Part shown: piece by piece, positions 15,516-32,156 of the stretch
How positions within the stretch are numbered: position 1 is the stretch's first letter
How the letters are laid out: every line of letters begins with the position of its first letter
NCBI GenBank assembly: GCA_030425925.1
Contig: JAUHZO010000024.1
Coordinates: 1-53,052 of the forward strand
Source: Alphaproteobacteria bacterium
Lineage (GTDB): Bacteria; Pseudomonadota; Alphaproteobacteria; Rhodobacterales; Rhodobacteraceae
Reading direction: 5' to 3'
DNA length: 53,052 bases
The notes under the pieces: generated by a model
The model's input: the letters and a program-made list of their open reading frames with translations, nothing else
Database searches by the model: none
Told to the model about the DNA's origin: nothing
Program-made: the position numbers and the translations under genes

Positions 15516-16730
15516 TCAGGCCACGGCGTGGGCGATGGCGCACTGCTTCCACAGCACGGTCAGCGCATCGACCAGATGGTCGATATCGGCATCGCTGTGC
15601 AGCGGGCCGGGGGTGAAGCGCAGCCGCTCCGTGCCCTTGGGCACGGTGGGATAGTTGATCGGCTGCACATAGATGCCCCAGTCACGCATCAGGATGTCGG
15701 CCAGCATCCGGCACTTGACCGGGTCCTTGATCATCACCGGGATGATGTGGCTGTCATTCCTCAGATGCGGAATGCCGCGTTCGTCCAGCCGTGCGCGCAG
15801 GCGCTCCACCTGGCGGCGCTGCGCCTGGCGTTCGGTGTCGGACTGCTTGAGATGCGCAATCGCCGCCTGTGCCCCCGCCGCCACCGCCGGAGGGATGGCG
15901 GTGGTGAAGATGAAGCCCGAGGCAAAGCTGCGCACGAAATCGCACAGCGCGTGGCTGCCGGTGATGTAGCCGCCCATGCAGCCATAGGCCTTGCCAAGGG
16001 TGCCTTCGATCAGGTCGATCCGGTGCGCCAGCCCGCGTTCTTCCGAGATGCCGCCGCCGCGCGGGCCGTACAGGCCCACGGCGTGCACCTCGTCCAGATA
16101 GGTCATGGCGCCATGCGCCTCGGCCACGTCGAGGATCTCTTCCATCGGGCAGATGTCGCCATCCATGGAATAGACCGATTCAAAGGCCACGATCTTGGGC
16201 GTGTTGGCAGGCAGGTCGGCCAGCTTGCGGTTCAGATCCTCGGGATCGTTGTGCTTCCAGATGCGCTTGGCCGCGCGGGAATGGCGGATGCCTTCGATCA
16301 TCGAGGCGTGATTGAGTTCGTCCGAGAGGATGACGCAATCGGGCAGGCGGCTGCCCAGCGTGCCCAGGGCCGCCCAGTTCGAGACATAGCCCGAGGTGAA
16401 CAGCAGCGCCGCTTCCTTGCCGTGCAGGTCTGCCAGTTCGGCTTCGAGCGCGACGTGATGGCAATTGGTGCCCGAGATGTTGCGCGTGCCGCCGGCCCCG
16501 GCGCCGCAGCTGTCGATCACCTCTTTCATCCGGGTGATGACAGTCTGGCTCTGGCCCATGCCGAGATAGTCGTTCGAGCACCAGACGGTGACATCGTCGG
16601 GCGTGCCGTCATCATGCGAGGCTGCGCGCGGAAAGGCACCGCATTGCCGTTCAAGTTCGGCAAAGATGCGATAATTGCCTTCTTTCTTGAGCGCATCGAG
16701 CTGCGCGGTGAACATGGCGTCGTATGTCAT
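15516..16730 (-). CDS. hemA: 5-aminolevulinate synthase HemA
   Basis: PLP enzyme joining glycine and succinyl-CoA to give 5-aminolevulinate, the first tetrapyrrole precursor (Shemin pathway). 404 aa. The PLP lysine is K247 in the GTLGKAYG motif, with [10 protein letters not shown] near 213-222 and the NYPTVPKG segment near the C-terminus. ATG 16730 overlaps the puhE stop as ATGA. The frame is also open far upstream within puhE (to 17489), which is not real coding. It is the last gene of the bchF-to-hemA operon. A chromosomal hemA or hemT probably also exists, since plasmid loss would otherwise abolish heme synthesis. Confidence 0.95.
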   Translation of the reverse strand: MTYDAMFTAQLDALKKEGNYRIFAELERQCGAFPRAASHDDGTPDDVTVWCSNDYLGMGQSQTVITRMKEVIDSCGAGAGGTRNISGTNCHHVALEAELADLHGKEAALLFTSGYVSNWAALGTLGSRLPDCVILSDELNHASMIEGIRHSRAAKRIWKHNDPEDLNRKLADLPANTPKIVAFESVYSMDGDICPMEEILDVAEAHGAMTYLDEVHAVGLYGPRGGGISEERGLAHRIDLIEGTLGKAYGCMGGYITGSHALCDFVRSFASGFIFTTAIPPAVAAGAQAAIAHLKQSDTERQAQRRQVERLRARLDERGIPHLRNDSHIIPVMIKDPVKCRMLADILMRDWGIYVQPINYPTVPKGTERLRFTPGPLHSDADIDHLVDALTVLWKQCAIAHAVA

Positions 16731-17533
16731 GACGTCCCCTCCGTGGTCTTTCCAGTCGTTTCGTTGGGCGCAGGCAGCATCCAGCGCCAGAGTTTCGCGT
16801 CGGGCAGTGGCAGAACCATCAGCCAGTGTTCGACCAGGGCCAGCGCCGTGATCGCGGTGAGCAGGGCAAAGCCTGCGCTGCCGCCGGGGGTGCCGGCGGC
16901 CCAGAGCCGTTCGAGCCAGCAGGCCACCGCAAAGGCCAGCGCGCTGACCGAGACGGGGAACAGCCAGTTCAGCTGACGGATGCGGAAATGGCTGGGCAGG
17001 TGCGCCAGCTGGGCCGGGATGAACTCGGTATTGATCCGCGGCACGCCGAGATAGAGGTTCAGTTTCGCCGAGATTCGGGCGAAATAGAGAATGATGAAGG
17101 TCCACAGGCCAACCGGATTGATCGCGCCCCAGGCGATCGCCACCAGCCCGACAAGCGCGGCCAGCAGCGCCAGTTCGTGATAGGCCACGGTGCCCCAGGC
17201 GCGGATGAAACGTTCCCATTCCGGCAGGTCCGCGGGGCAGGGGCGGCGCACCGGGCCGGTGATGACACCGGTCAGGAACGCCAGTTCGATCCAGCCCCAG
17301 ACCGCAAGCGCCGCCAGAAAGCCGAGATAGGCCCCGGCGACATCGCTGCGGTGCAGCGTGGCGGACAGCAGCCAGACACCGCCGACAAGCAGCGGCAGCG
17401 CCGCCAGCGTGACGCCGCGCGGGACCTGCCCGCTCAGCCGGTCGGCGACGCGCACGGCAACCAGGATGGCCCCGGTGGAGAACCACCACAGGAACAGCGC
17501 CGAGAGGGCGGCAATCCAGGGATCGGCAAACAT
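16727..17533 (-). CDS. puhE: Photosynthetic complex assembly protein PuhE
   Basis: Polytopic membrane protein of the puh cluster; in Rhodobacter it affects reaction-centre/LH1 levels and bacteriochlorophyll production. 268 aa with about seven hydrophobic segments; it starts [20 protein letters not shown] and contains the conserved [23 protein letters not shown] 17533 has GAGGG upstream; longer readings of this frame run into acsF and are not coding. It overlaps hemA by ATGA and is separated from acsF by 97 bp holding a perfect 10-bp hairpin. Confidence 0.9.
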   Translation of the reverse strand: MFADPWIAALSALFLWWFSTGAILVAVRVADRLSGQVPRGVTLAALPLLVGGVWLLSATLHRSDVAGAYLGFLAALAVWGWIELAFLTGVITGPVRRPCPADLPEWERFIRAWGTVAYHELALLAALVGLVAIAWGAINPVGLWTFIILYFARISAKLNLYLGVPRINTEFIPAQLAHLPSHFRIRQLNWLFPVSVSALAFAVACWLERLWAAGTPGGSAGFALLTAITALALVEHWLMVLPLPDAKLWRWMLPAPNETTGKTTEGTS

Positions 17534-17585
17534 CACGCGCCCTCCATCCGGCACCGCCGCGGAGGGAGGGCGGGGCCGGTCCGGG

Positions 17586-17608
17586 TGTCCCGGGCGGGGC
17601 CCGGGACA
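17586..17608 (-). promoter_or_regulatory. Perfect 10-bp hairpin between acsF and puhE
   Basis: TGTCCCGGGC / GCCCGGGACA with a GGG loop, in the 97-bp acsF-puhE space. No T tract follows on the transcribed strand, so it may act as an RNA processing or stability element or limit read-through into puhE-hemA. Confidence 0.5.
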
Positions 17609-17630
17609 GGGAGGGCGCGGGCGCGGTCCA

Positions 17631-18752
17631 TCAGTAGGCCGGCTGCAGGCGCGTCTGTTCGGGCACCTCGTGGCGTTTGGCCGGGATGGTGTAGAGCGAC
17701 ACGAAGGCCAGCGCGGCCTGCGCGCTGCCCAGGAGACGCCCGAAGACCCCGCCGATCCCGCCGGCCTTGTCCGCCTTCGCGATGCGGACATTGGCATGCC
17801 AGAGCCGTTCGAGATTGCGCTGCCAGCGCGGGTGGTCGATGTCGAGCGTGATCGGGAAGATCTGTTCGCTGAGCTTCGAGGTCTTGGTGAACACCTCGTG
17901 TGCGTACCAGTCGGTATCGACGCCCAGGGCGGCGTGGAAGGCCGGGCGCTGGTGGTCGCGCACATACATCGTGGCATAGACGGCGGTCAGGAAGAACTTG
18001 ATCCAGTACACATTGCCGCCCGAGGTGAGCTTTGGATCGGTCTTCATCAGCAGGGCGAAGGCCTCGCCATGGCTGAACTCGTCATTGCACCATTCCTGGA
18101 ACCACTTGAAGATCGGATGAAAACGGTGCTGCGGGTTCGCTTCGAGATGGCGGAAGATCGTGATGTAGCGCGCATAGCCGATCTTTTCCGACAGGTAGGT
18201 GGCGTAGTAGATGAACTTGGGCCGGAAATAGGTGTATTTCTTCTTCTGCGTCAGAAAGCCGAGGTTCACCGCCACGCCTGCCTCGCGCAGGGCGTCGTTG
18301 ATGAAACCGGCGTGCCGCGCCTCGTCCCGTGCCATCAGCTGGAACAGCTGGGTGATGTCCTTGTTGGAGCCGCGGCGCTTCATTTCCTTGTACAGCACGC
18401 AGCCCGAGAACTCGGCGGTGCAGGACGAGATCAGGAAATCGATGAATTCCTTCTTGAGCTGCGGCTCCATGCCGTCCCAGTCGACATGGTCCCAGTCTTC
18501 GTTCTTGCGGAAATGGCCCTTGTTGGGGTCGGCCACCATTTGGGCGATCAGCTCGTCCCACTCGGCGCGGATTCCGTCGACATTGATGGCGTCAAGCTCG
18601 TCGAAATCGGTGGTGTAGAAGCGCGGCGTCAGCAGGGTGTTCTGCATCGCCACCTCGGTGGCCGCCTTGCTGTCAAAGCGGGCCTGTTCCTCCTGGATCG
18701 CCAGCCCCTCTTCGGCGGTCGTGGCGTCGGCGGTGTGTTGTCCGGCATGCAT
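17631..18752 (-). CDS. acsF: Aerobic Mg-protoporphyrin IX monomethyl ester cyclase AcsF
   Basis: Diiron, O2-dependent cyclase forming the isocyclic E ring of protochlorophyllide. 373 aa from ATG 18752. The two diiron ligand motifs are DEARHAG at residues 143-149 and DEFSHGE at 224-230; EFSGCVLYKEM near 114-124 is also conserved. An in-frame GTG two codons upstream and an open frame to 18791 exist, but the latter runs into the preceding ORF. The plasmid also carries bchE, the anaerobic cyclase, so ring E can be made with or without oxygen. Confidence 0.95.
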   Translation of the reverse strand: MHAGQHTADATTAEEGLAIQEEQARFDSKAATEVAMQNTLLTPRFYTTDFDELDAINVDGIRAEWDELIAQMVADPNKGHFRKNEDWDHVDWDGMEPQLKKEFIDFLISSCTAEFSGCVLYKEMKRRGSNKDITQLFQLMARDEARHAGFINDALREAGVAVNLGFLTQKKKYTYFRPKFIYYATYLSEKIGYARYITIFRHLEANPQHRFHPIFKWFQEWCNDEFSHGEAFALLMKTDPKLTSGGNVYWIKFFLTAVYATMYVRDHQRPAFHAALGVDTDWYAHEVFTKTSKLSEQIFPITLDIDHPRWQRNLERLWHANVRIAKADKAGGIGGVFGRLLGSAQAALAFVSLYTIPAKRHEVPEQTRLQPAY

Positions 18753-18754
18753 GT

Positions 18755-19051
18755 TCACAGCGTCACCTCTTCGGAAAAGGAGAATTCGCACAGCTCCATC
18801 ACTTCGAAATCCCCGGTCATCCGGGTCCAGAGCCGTTCCAGGCGCGAGGCGCGGATGATCACCGCTTCGCGGTCTTCCACGACGATCTCGCCGAAGGGGG
18901 CCATGATTTCCGGCCCCTTCACCTGCACCTCGTCGCCGGGATAGATCACGGCTCCGTTGTTGAAGCGCACATGCGCGTGCAGGCTTTCGAATTTGTGGCT
19001 GATTTCAACGGTGCAGGGTGCCCGTTCAACCTCTCGTGTCAGCAGTCCCAT
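18755..19051 (-). CDS. Conserved small soluble protein between puhC and acsF
   Basis: 98 aa, no membrane segment or signal peptide, rich in Glu/Val and predicted beta strands (VEISHKFESLHAHVRF, GDEVQVKGPEI, GEIVVEDREAVIIRAS). I do not recognise a named family. A small ORF at this position is common in alphaproteobacterial photosynthesis clusters. ATG 19051 has GGGAGG eight bases upstream; an earlier ATG at 19066 lies before that site. The gene ends two bases before the acsF start, so the two are tightly coupled. A role in cyclase function or complex assembly is only guilt by association. Confidence 0.8.
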   Translation of the reverse strand: MGLLTREVERAPCTVEISHKFESLHAHVRFNNGAVIYPGDEVQVKGPEIMAPFGEIVVEDREAVIIRASRLERLWTRMTGDFEVMELCEFSFSEEVTL

Positions 19052-19069
19052 GACAAGCCCTCCCAAGGC

Positions 19070-19537
19070 TCATTGATGTGCGAGCAGCTTGGCGAAGGCT
19101 GCCGCGTTGTCGGCACCGAACCCCATCAGGTCGGCGCTCCATCCCGTTTCGGGATCCGTGATGGCCATGCGGCCGTTTTCGAAGGCCTGCACCAGAACGG
19201 GCGCAGACAGGGTGGCCCCGGCCTTGCGGCGCTCGAACAGCACCACGCGGTGCACGCCCGAGACAAAGCCGCCCTCTTTGGGGCCCAGATCGGCGACAAG
19301 GCTGCCGGTGGCGTCCAGAACGGTGACGGCGCCGGTCATGTCCGAGGCGAGGTGAAACAGCGCCTCGTGGCGTATCGGTGCGGCGGGCGGGGTGCTGGCC
19401 ACGGGGCGGCCGGTGAACACCGCCCACGAGGTGATGGCCAGGACCAGCAGCACCAGTCCGAACATCGCGCGGACCATGACGCGCGGCACCATGGTGTTGC
19501 TGTCGGCGTGAATGCGGGGGATTTCGGTCTGGGTCAT
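19070..19537 (-). CDS. puhC: Photosynthetic complex assembly protein PuhC
   Basis: Single-pass membrane protein needed for normal reaction-centre/LH1 assembly in Rhodobacter. 155 aa: a short cytoplasmic N-terminus, one transmembrane helix (about residues 22-41, MFGLVLLVLAITSWAVFTG), then a periplasmic beta-rich domain ending near VLVQAFENGRMAITDPETGWSA. ATG 19537 follows the puhB stop by seven bases. Part of the puhA-puhB-puhC run. Confidence 0.88.
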   Translation of the reverse strand: MTQTEIPRIHADSNTMVPRVMVRAMFGLVLLVLAITSWAVFTGRPVASTPPAAPIRHEALFHLASDMTGAVTVLDATGSLVADLGPKEGGFVSGVHRVVLFERRKAGATLSAPVLVQAFENGRMAITDPETGWSADLMGFGADNAAAFAKLLAHQ

Positions 19538-19544
19538 GGCCGGG

Positions 19545-20168
19545 TCACTCCGCGGCCACGGCCTGCATCGGGGCAGGCGCAGGGGCAAGGCCCTGCACGG
19601 CCCGTGCATTGACCATCAGAAGGTTGGCGATGTCCTGCGCGTCGGGAATGCAGCGCAGCGCGGGACGCGCCGGAAAGCGCCAGGGGCGCACATGCGGCCA
19701 GAGCACCAGATAGGCCAGCCGGGTCTCGCCCAGCGTGTCGAAGGCAATGGTGCCTGTGCCGTCGCGGCGCAGGTCCAGATCGGCGCTGGCAATCTGCTTG
19801 TAGGGCAGGTTGAGCGTCAGGGTCAGCGCCGCGCCCACGCGCAGCACCACCCGGCGGTTGGTCACGGTGTAAAGCGCCGCGCGCGCCTGCACCCAGGCGG
19901 TAAAGACCAGCAGCACCGCGACGATGGCCGCAAGGATCAGGAACGGCACCGACAGCGCCACCGCCTGGCCCAGCGGCACCAGATCCACTACCGCCACGAA
20001 ACGCCACAGCCCAAGCGCCACGAAATAGCCCATCACCCACCAGAACGCCGTGGCGCTCTTGGTCAGGGCCCACCAGTCGGGGCGGCCCTGCCAGAGAATG
20101 CGCTCTCCTTCCGGGGGGCGTTCGGGCAGTCCGGGGACGGGCTCGGTCTTGAAGTCATCGTGGCTCAT
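19545..20168 (-). CDS. puhB: Reaction-centre assembly protein PuhB
   Basis: Membrane assembly factor for the reaction centre with a PH-like (bPH) domain. 207 aa from ATG 20168 with GGAGG upstream. GERILWQGRPDWWALTKSATAF near residue 20-40 is the signature, followed by two to three transmembrane segments and the YTVTNRRVVLRVGAALTLTLNLPY bPH segment (quoted here across about residues 100-123 of the domain). Lies between puhA and puhC, its conserved place. Confidence 0.9.
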   Translation of the reverse strand: MSHDDFKTEPVPGLPERPPEGERILWQGRPDWWALTKSATAFWWVMGYFVALGLWRFVAVVDLVPLGQAVALSVPFLILAAIVAVLLVFTAWVQARAALYTVTNRRVVLRVGAALTLTLNLPYKQIASADLDLRRDGTGTIAFDTLGETRLAYLVLWPHVRPWRFPARPALRCIPDAQDIANLLMVNARAVQGLAPAPAPMQAVAAE

Positions 20169-20229
20169 GGTGGTCCTCCATGCGGGTGATGCCGCCCCGT
20201 GGCGAAGGGGGCGGCACGGTGAGAGCGGC

Positions 20230-21003
20230 TCAGATCTGCGGTTCGAGCCGCGATTTCGTCGCGTAGAGATGTCCGCCGCCGTAATAGGCCGACACCTTGT
20301 CTTCCTCGAGCTTGGTGATCTGCGCCGAAGAGGCGATCTGCGGCACGTCGGCGAACTGCTCGGCATACAGCGACTTGACGATCACCTTGGGCCCCCAGAT
20401 GCGGGCCAGGGTCATCGGCACCAGCCGGGTGCTGCCATCGGAGTCCAGCCGGTATTCGAGATAGCGCACCAGTTGTTCGGGCACGTCGACCCACATGTCG
20501 GTGACCATGCCCATGACCTGCCCGTCGCCCGAGATCACCGGCAGCCCGCGCGGGTCGCGCCCGGCGGCGTGCATGTAGCCGTCGACCTGCGCCATGGGGC
20601 GGATCTTGGCATGGCCGTGGGCGTCCAGTTCGGCCTCGTCCCGGCGCGGTGCCCAGGAGGCGGGGCCGACACCGTCGACCAGCGGATTGCCCGTCGGCTC
20701 CCACGGGAAGCCGTCGGCGGCATTGGTGCGGCGCAGCGCCAGCGAGTCGTTGGGGCGATCGGGCGCCTGGCCCGACGGCACTTTCAGCTCGCCCCGGTCA
20801 TGGGGCAGCTTGAAGGTCTTGTCCGCGGGCGGCGTCCAGCCGGACAGGGAGGCGTTTTCATTGCCCTCCTCGTCCTTGAGCGGGAAGCCTTCGCGCATGT
20901 TCTCGCGCTGGATGTAGTAGATCAGCAGCGCAAAGAAGAGCCAGAACAGCCACAGCGTCAGGCTTGCAAGATCGAAATTGGCAAAGAAGGGGTCAATCAT
21001 CAT
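20230..21003 (-). CDS. puhA: Photosynthetic reaction centre H subunit PuhA
   Basis: H subunit of the type II reaction centre; it caps the LM dimer on the cytoplasmic side and tunes proton delivery to QB. 257 aa, with one N-terminal transmembrane helix (about residues 12-31) followed by the conserved IQRENMREGFPL and a cytoplasmic beta-barrel domain containing the GMVTDMWVDVPEQ segment. Two consecutive ATGs (21003 and 21000) are possible; the ribosome-binding site GGAGGAC is better spaced for the second. Located between lhaA and puhB. Confidence 0.95.
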   Translation of the reverse strand: MMIDPFFANFDLASLTLWLFWLFFALLIYYIQRENMREGFPLKDEEGNENASLSGWTPPADKTFKLPHDRGELKVPSGQAPDRPNDSLALRRTNAADGFPWEPTGNPLVDGVGPASWAPRRDEAELDAHGHAKIRPMAQVDGYMHAAGRDPRGLPVISGDGQVMGMVTDMWVDVPEQLVRYLEYRLDSDGSTRLVPMTLARIWGPKVIVKSLYAEQFADVPQIASSAQITKLEEDKVSAYYGGGHLYATKSRLEPQI

Positions 21004-21015
21004 GTCCTCCGGGGA

Positions 21016-22458
21016 TCAGGTCGGGAAATCGGCCAGGCCGATCCGGGTTTTGGTGGGATCCGCCGGTCCCCAGGACAGGATCCTGCGGCGGACAAGAGGG
21101 CCGAGTGCGACGAGCGTGGCGAAGATCAGCGCGATCTCGGTGTGATAGACAAAGGAGTATCCGGTAGCGGGGGTGGCCATGACCTCGCCCCATTGCCCCG
21201 AGGCGGCGATGGCGTTGACGCTGTCGCGCAGCGAACCGCCAAGCGCGATGGCGAGGCCCGCGGCGGTGGCCTGCGCGGCCCCCCAGGCCCCCAGCGCCAG
21301 CCCGCGCCCGGCGAGGCCGCCCGACGACATCGTCATCGCGGCGGTCAGCGTGGCCACGGCGAAGAGCCCGCCGCCCAGGCCGATCAGCGCGGCCCCGGCA
21401 AAGAACAGCGCGGCCCAGCCCAGCGGCGCGGCAAAGATCACGGCGGAAAACGCCACAAGCCCGGTCAGCAGCCCGGAGGCGGCGATGCGGTAGGGGTTGA
21501 CCTGCCGCGCAAGGCCGCGCGCGGCGACGGCAAAGCCGGCCAGCGCGCCCGCGGCCCACAGCGCCGTCAGCAGCGTGGTGGACGAGACCGACAGGCCGAG
21601 GATCTCGCCGCCATAGGGCTCCAGCAGCACGTCCTGCATGTTGAAGGCCATGGTGCCCAGAAACACGGTGACCAGCAGGCGTCCGGCCTCGCCGCCGCGG
21701 GTCAGGTCGGCCCAGCCATCGCGGAACAGCGGGCGCGGTGCTGCGCGTTCGGCCTGGCTCATGGGGCGCAGCCGCTCCTGCCGCCAAAGCGCCACGAGGT
21801 TCAGCACCAGCGTCGCCGCCGCGGCCCCCTGCACCACGCGCACCAGCGTCAGCGGGGTGTAATCGCTCAGCAGCCAGCCGATGACGATGGCCGAGACGCC
21901 CATGCCGATCAGGAACATCACGTAAAGCAGCGCGACGACGCGGGGGCGGGTGGCATCGGTGGCGCGGTCGGCGGCCAGCGCCAGCCCGGCGGTCTGGGTC
22001 ATGTGCATGCCCAGCCCGGTCATCAGGAAGGCCAGCGCCGCCAGCACCTCGCCGGCAAAGGGAACATGGTGGACGGTGTTGCCTTCGAGCACCAGAAGCG
22101 CAAAGGGCATCACCGCCAGCCCGCCCATCTGCCACAGCGAGCCGAACCACAGATAGGGCAGGCGTTTCCAGCCGATGGCACTGCGATGGGTGTCGGAGCG
22201 GAAGCCCAGAAGCGCGCGGAACGGTGCGATCAGCACCGGCAGCGCGATCATCACCGCCACCAGCGTTGCCGCCAGGCCCATTTCCACGATCATCACGCGG
22301 TTGAGCGTGCCCAGAAGCATCACGCCCGCCATGCCCACCGAGATCTGGAACAGCGACAGCCGCAGCAGCTGTCCCAGCGGCAACTCGTCGCTGGCCGCGT
22401 CCGAGAACGGCAGCAGGCGGGTCGACAGGCGCTTGATCTGGCTGGCGGTCAGGATCAC
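21016..22458 (-). CDS. lhaA: Light-harvesting 1 assembly factor LhaA (PucC/BCD MFS family)
   Basis: Twelve-helix member of the bacteriochlorophyll-delivery MFS family; it promotes LH1 assembly around the reaction centre. 480 aa from GTG 22458, which overlaps the bchM stop as GTGA; the open frame upstream runs through bchM and is Arg/Gly-rich. RLSLFQISVGMAGVMLLGTLNRVM and LGFRSDTHRSAIGWKRLPY (near residues 35-58 and 85-103) are family hallmarks. A paralogue, PucC-like, lies at 34561-35880. Position bchM-lhaA-puhA is the canonical one. Confidence 0.92.
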   Translation of the reverse strand: MILTASQIKRLSTRLLPFSDAASDELPLGQLLRLSLFQISVGMAGVMLLGTLNRVMIVEMGLAATLVAVMIALPVLIAPFRALLGFRSDTHRSAIGWKRLPYLWFGSLWQMGGLAVMPFALLVLEGNTVHHVPFAGEVLAALAFLMTGLGMHMTQTAGLALAADRATDATRPRVVALLYVMFLIGMGVSAIVIGWLLSDYTPLTLVRVVQGAAAATLVLNLVALWRQERLRPMSQAERAAPRPLFRDGWADLTRGGEAGRLLVTVFLGTMAFNMQDVLLEPYGGEILGLSVSSTTLLTALWAAGALAGFAVAARGLARQVNPYRIAASGLLTGLVAFSAVIFAAPLGWAALFFAGAALIGLGGGLFAVATLTAAMTMSSGGLAGRGLALGAWGAAQATAAGLAIALGGSLRDSVNAIAASGQWGEVMATPATGYSFVYHTEIALIFATLVALGPLVRRRILSWGPADPTKTRIGLADFPT

Positions 22459-23126
22459 GGCCGCACCTCCAGCGCGTGAGAGATGTAGAAGCCGACAGAG
22501 ACCCGGCCCACGTCGCGCACCGTCCCGCTTTGCGCCAGCGCCCGGCCGAGCGTGCGTGTGGCGTGCGGCACCATGACGGGCGAGCGGTCGGCGCGGGGGA
22601 ACAGCTTGCCGGAATGCCACATCGCCATCAGAAGCGGGGTGCGTGGCGGAACGGTAAAGACGATATTGGTGCCGGTGCGCCCGGCCAGGCCGTCGATGGC
22701 GCGGCGGATGTCGTCCTGATGGTAGTAGATCAGGCTGTCCATCGCCATGACGTGATCGAAACCGCCCAGGTCTTCGGACAGCATGTCGCCGGCGTGAAAG
22801 TTCACCCGACCGCGCAGCGACTCGGGCAGGCGGCGTTCGGCGATGCCGATGAGCGAGGGCGAGATGTCCACCGCCACCACCTCGGCCCCGCGCGCCGCCA
22901 GTTCGGCGGTCATCAGGCCGGTGCCGCAGCCGGCGTCCAGCACCCGCCGCCCGGTCAGGTCGGCGGGCAGGCAGTCCAGCATGCGCGCGCGCATCTCGTC
23001 GCGGCCGCGGCGCACCGTCTGCCGGATGCGCGACACCGGCGCATCCGAGGTCAGCTGTTCCCAGACCCGGGTGGCGGTGCGGTCGAAATAGGTCTCGACC
23101 CGCGATCTGGTGGCCTCGTAGCTCAT
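22455..23126 (-). CDS. bchM: Mg-protoporphyrin IX O-methyltransferase BchM
   Basis: SAM-dependent enzyme that methylates the C13 propionate of Mg-protoporphyrin IX, making the substrate of the cyclases AcsF/BchE. 223 aa from ATG 23126. SAM motif I VLDAGCGTG is at residues 62-70, with the acidic loop VVAVDISPSLI after it, and FTVPPRTPLL further on. Longer readings extend into the bchL side but lose similarity. Stop overlaps lhaA start (GTGA). A 79-bp space with a short GC hairpin separates it from bchL. Confidence 0.93.
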   Translation of the reverse strand: MSYEATRSRVETYFDRTATRVWEQLTSDAPVSRIRQTVRRGRDEMRARMLDCLPADLTGRRVLDAGCGTGLMTAELAARGAEVVAVDISPSLIGIAERRLPESLRGRVNFHAGDMLSEDLGGFDHVMAMDSLIYYHQDDIRRAIDGLAGRTGTNIVFTVPPRTPLLMAMWHSGKLFPRADRSPVMVPHATRTLGRALAQSGTVRDVGRVSVGFYISHALEVRP

Positions 23127-23205
23127 GCGCGCCCCTCGCCCCGGCCCGGGGCCGCTGCGGTGGTCCGGCGCGAGGCCGGGATACGGACTGTCCGGCGTGG
23201 TGCCA

Positions 23206-31145
<7,940 letters not shown>

Positions 31146-31276
31146 GATCGTGAGTGACACACGATGCCCCACCCCGGGCCGGAAAACCTATTTGTGAAAA
31201 ACAACTTGCGCTGTCCTTCTGATTTTCCTACCTAATTTCCCGATCCACGGATTTGCCCGCCGCGGAAACGGACGAC

Positions 31277-31294
31277 TGTCCATTGTCTTTGACA
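31277..31294. promoter_or_regulatory. PpsR/CrtJ operator, aerR-proximal
   Basis: Exact TGTCCATTGTCTTTGACA (TGT-N12-ACA), about 95 bp upstream of aerR; suggests autoregulation of the aerR-ppsR operon. Confidence 0.68.
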
Positions 31295-31388
31295 TTTGAA
31301 AGGGACTCGATGACACTGGACTTGTCAGGATCGGTTTTCGGCCTAGGGGCTGTTGCCCGCGTCCGGACGGGCAAGGGGGCGGACGCCG

Positions 31389-32156
31389 ATGGACGAGGAC
31401 AGGAAGCCGAAGACGGACGGACCGCGGGTCGTCACATTCGCCTCGAAGGTGCTGGAGCAGGTCAGCCGCAATCCCTCGCATGCCCGCCACGCACGGGCCG
31501 AGAATTTCGCGGAATGGCTGGCCGATGCGGTGATCCGACCGGATTACAACCAGGCCGCCGTTCTGGCCGAGCAGGCAAAGCTGCGCATGACCACGGATGA
31601 CCTGATCCTGCACAGCGTGCCGCGCGCCGCCGCCATCCTGGGTCACCGCTGGGCTTGCAACCGCACCGGCTTTGCCCATGTCTCCATCGGATCGGCCCGG
31701 CTGTTCGGCCTGTGCCGCAGCGCGGTGCCGGAATGGTCGCTGGAAAGCCCGGTGCAGCATGGCGCCAGCTTTCTGCTGGTCACCCCGGAAATCGAGGATC
31801 ACCTGATCGGCACTTCGGTTCTGACCTACCGGCTGCGGCAATCGGGATATTCGGTGCGCTGCCTGACACAGCTGTCTGCCGCCGAAATCGTCGACGAACT
31901 GGACAATGGCCGGTTCGACTGCCTGCTTCTGTCCTGTTCCACCGCGGCCAGCCTTGAAACCGTGCAGCAAACTGTTAGACACCTGCGGACGTCTGCATGT
32001 GTCCAGCCGATGATCGTGCTGGGCGGCGGCGTGGTGCATCAGAGTGACGGGTTGATGGAAAAGACCGGCGTGGATCTGGCGACAAACGACATCTCGACCG
32101 TACTTGCCCTGCTGGAAACCCGAGAGCCGGAATGGCTTCGCGGGGCCGCTGAATGA
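31389..32156 (+). CDS. aerR: PpaA/AerR-type antirepressor, cobalamin/heme-binding domain
   Basis: Regulator that in Rhodobacter modulates the PpsR/CrtJ repressor, using a B12-binding-like (SCHIC) domain as a light/redox sensor. 255 aa from ATG 31389 with a G-rich ribosome-binding site; an earlier in-frame ATG at 31353 would add 12 residues. Conserved VTFASKVLEQVSRNPSHARH at the N-terminus, ILGHRWACNRTGFAHVSIGSAR centrally (about residues 88-109; written here in part), and a Rossmann-like C-terminal half ending with the MIVLGGGVV segment. Its stop overlaps the ppsR ATG as ATGA, so the two regulators are made together. Confidence 0.92.
   Translation: MDEDRKPKTDGPRVVTFASKVLEQVSRNPSHARHARAENFAEWLADAVIRPDYNQAAVLAEQAKLRMTTDDLILHSVPRAAAILGHRWACNRTGFAHVSIGSARLFGLCRSAVPEWSLESPVQHGASFLLVTPEIEDHLIGTSVLTYRLRQSGYSVRCLTQLSAAEIVDELDNGRFDCLLLSCSTAASLETVQQTVRHLRTSACVQPMIVLGGGVVHQSDGLMEKTGVDLATNDISTVLALLETREPEWLRGAAE

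Noticed and set aside
15516-17489. Possible PuhE-HemA fusion protein from a 657-codon frame
   Set aside because: The upstream part is out of frame with puhE and reads as low-complexity sequence; HemA starts at ATG 16730, which overlaps the puhE stop.
20050-22479. An 809-codon plus-strand frame, and similarly 4340-6868 (842 codons)
   Set aside because: Both are antisense shadows of real genes (lhaA/puhA/puhB and crtB/crtI) with low-complexity composition.
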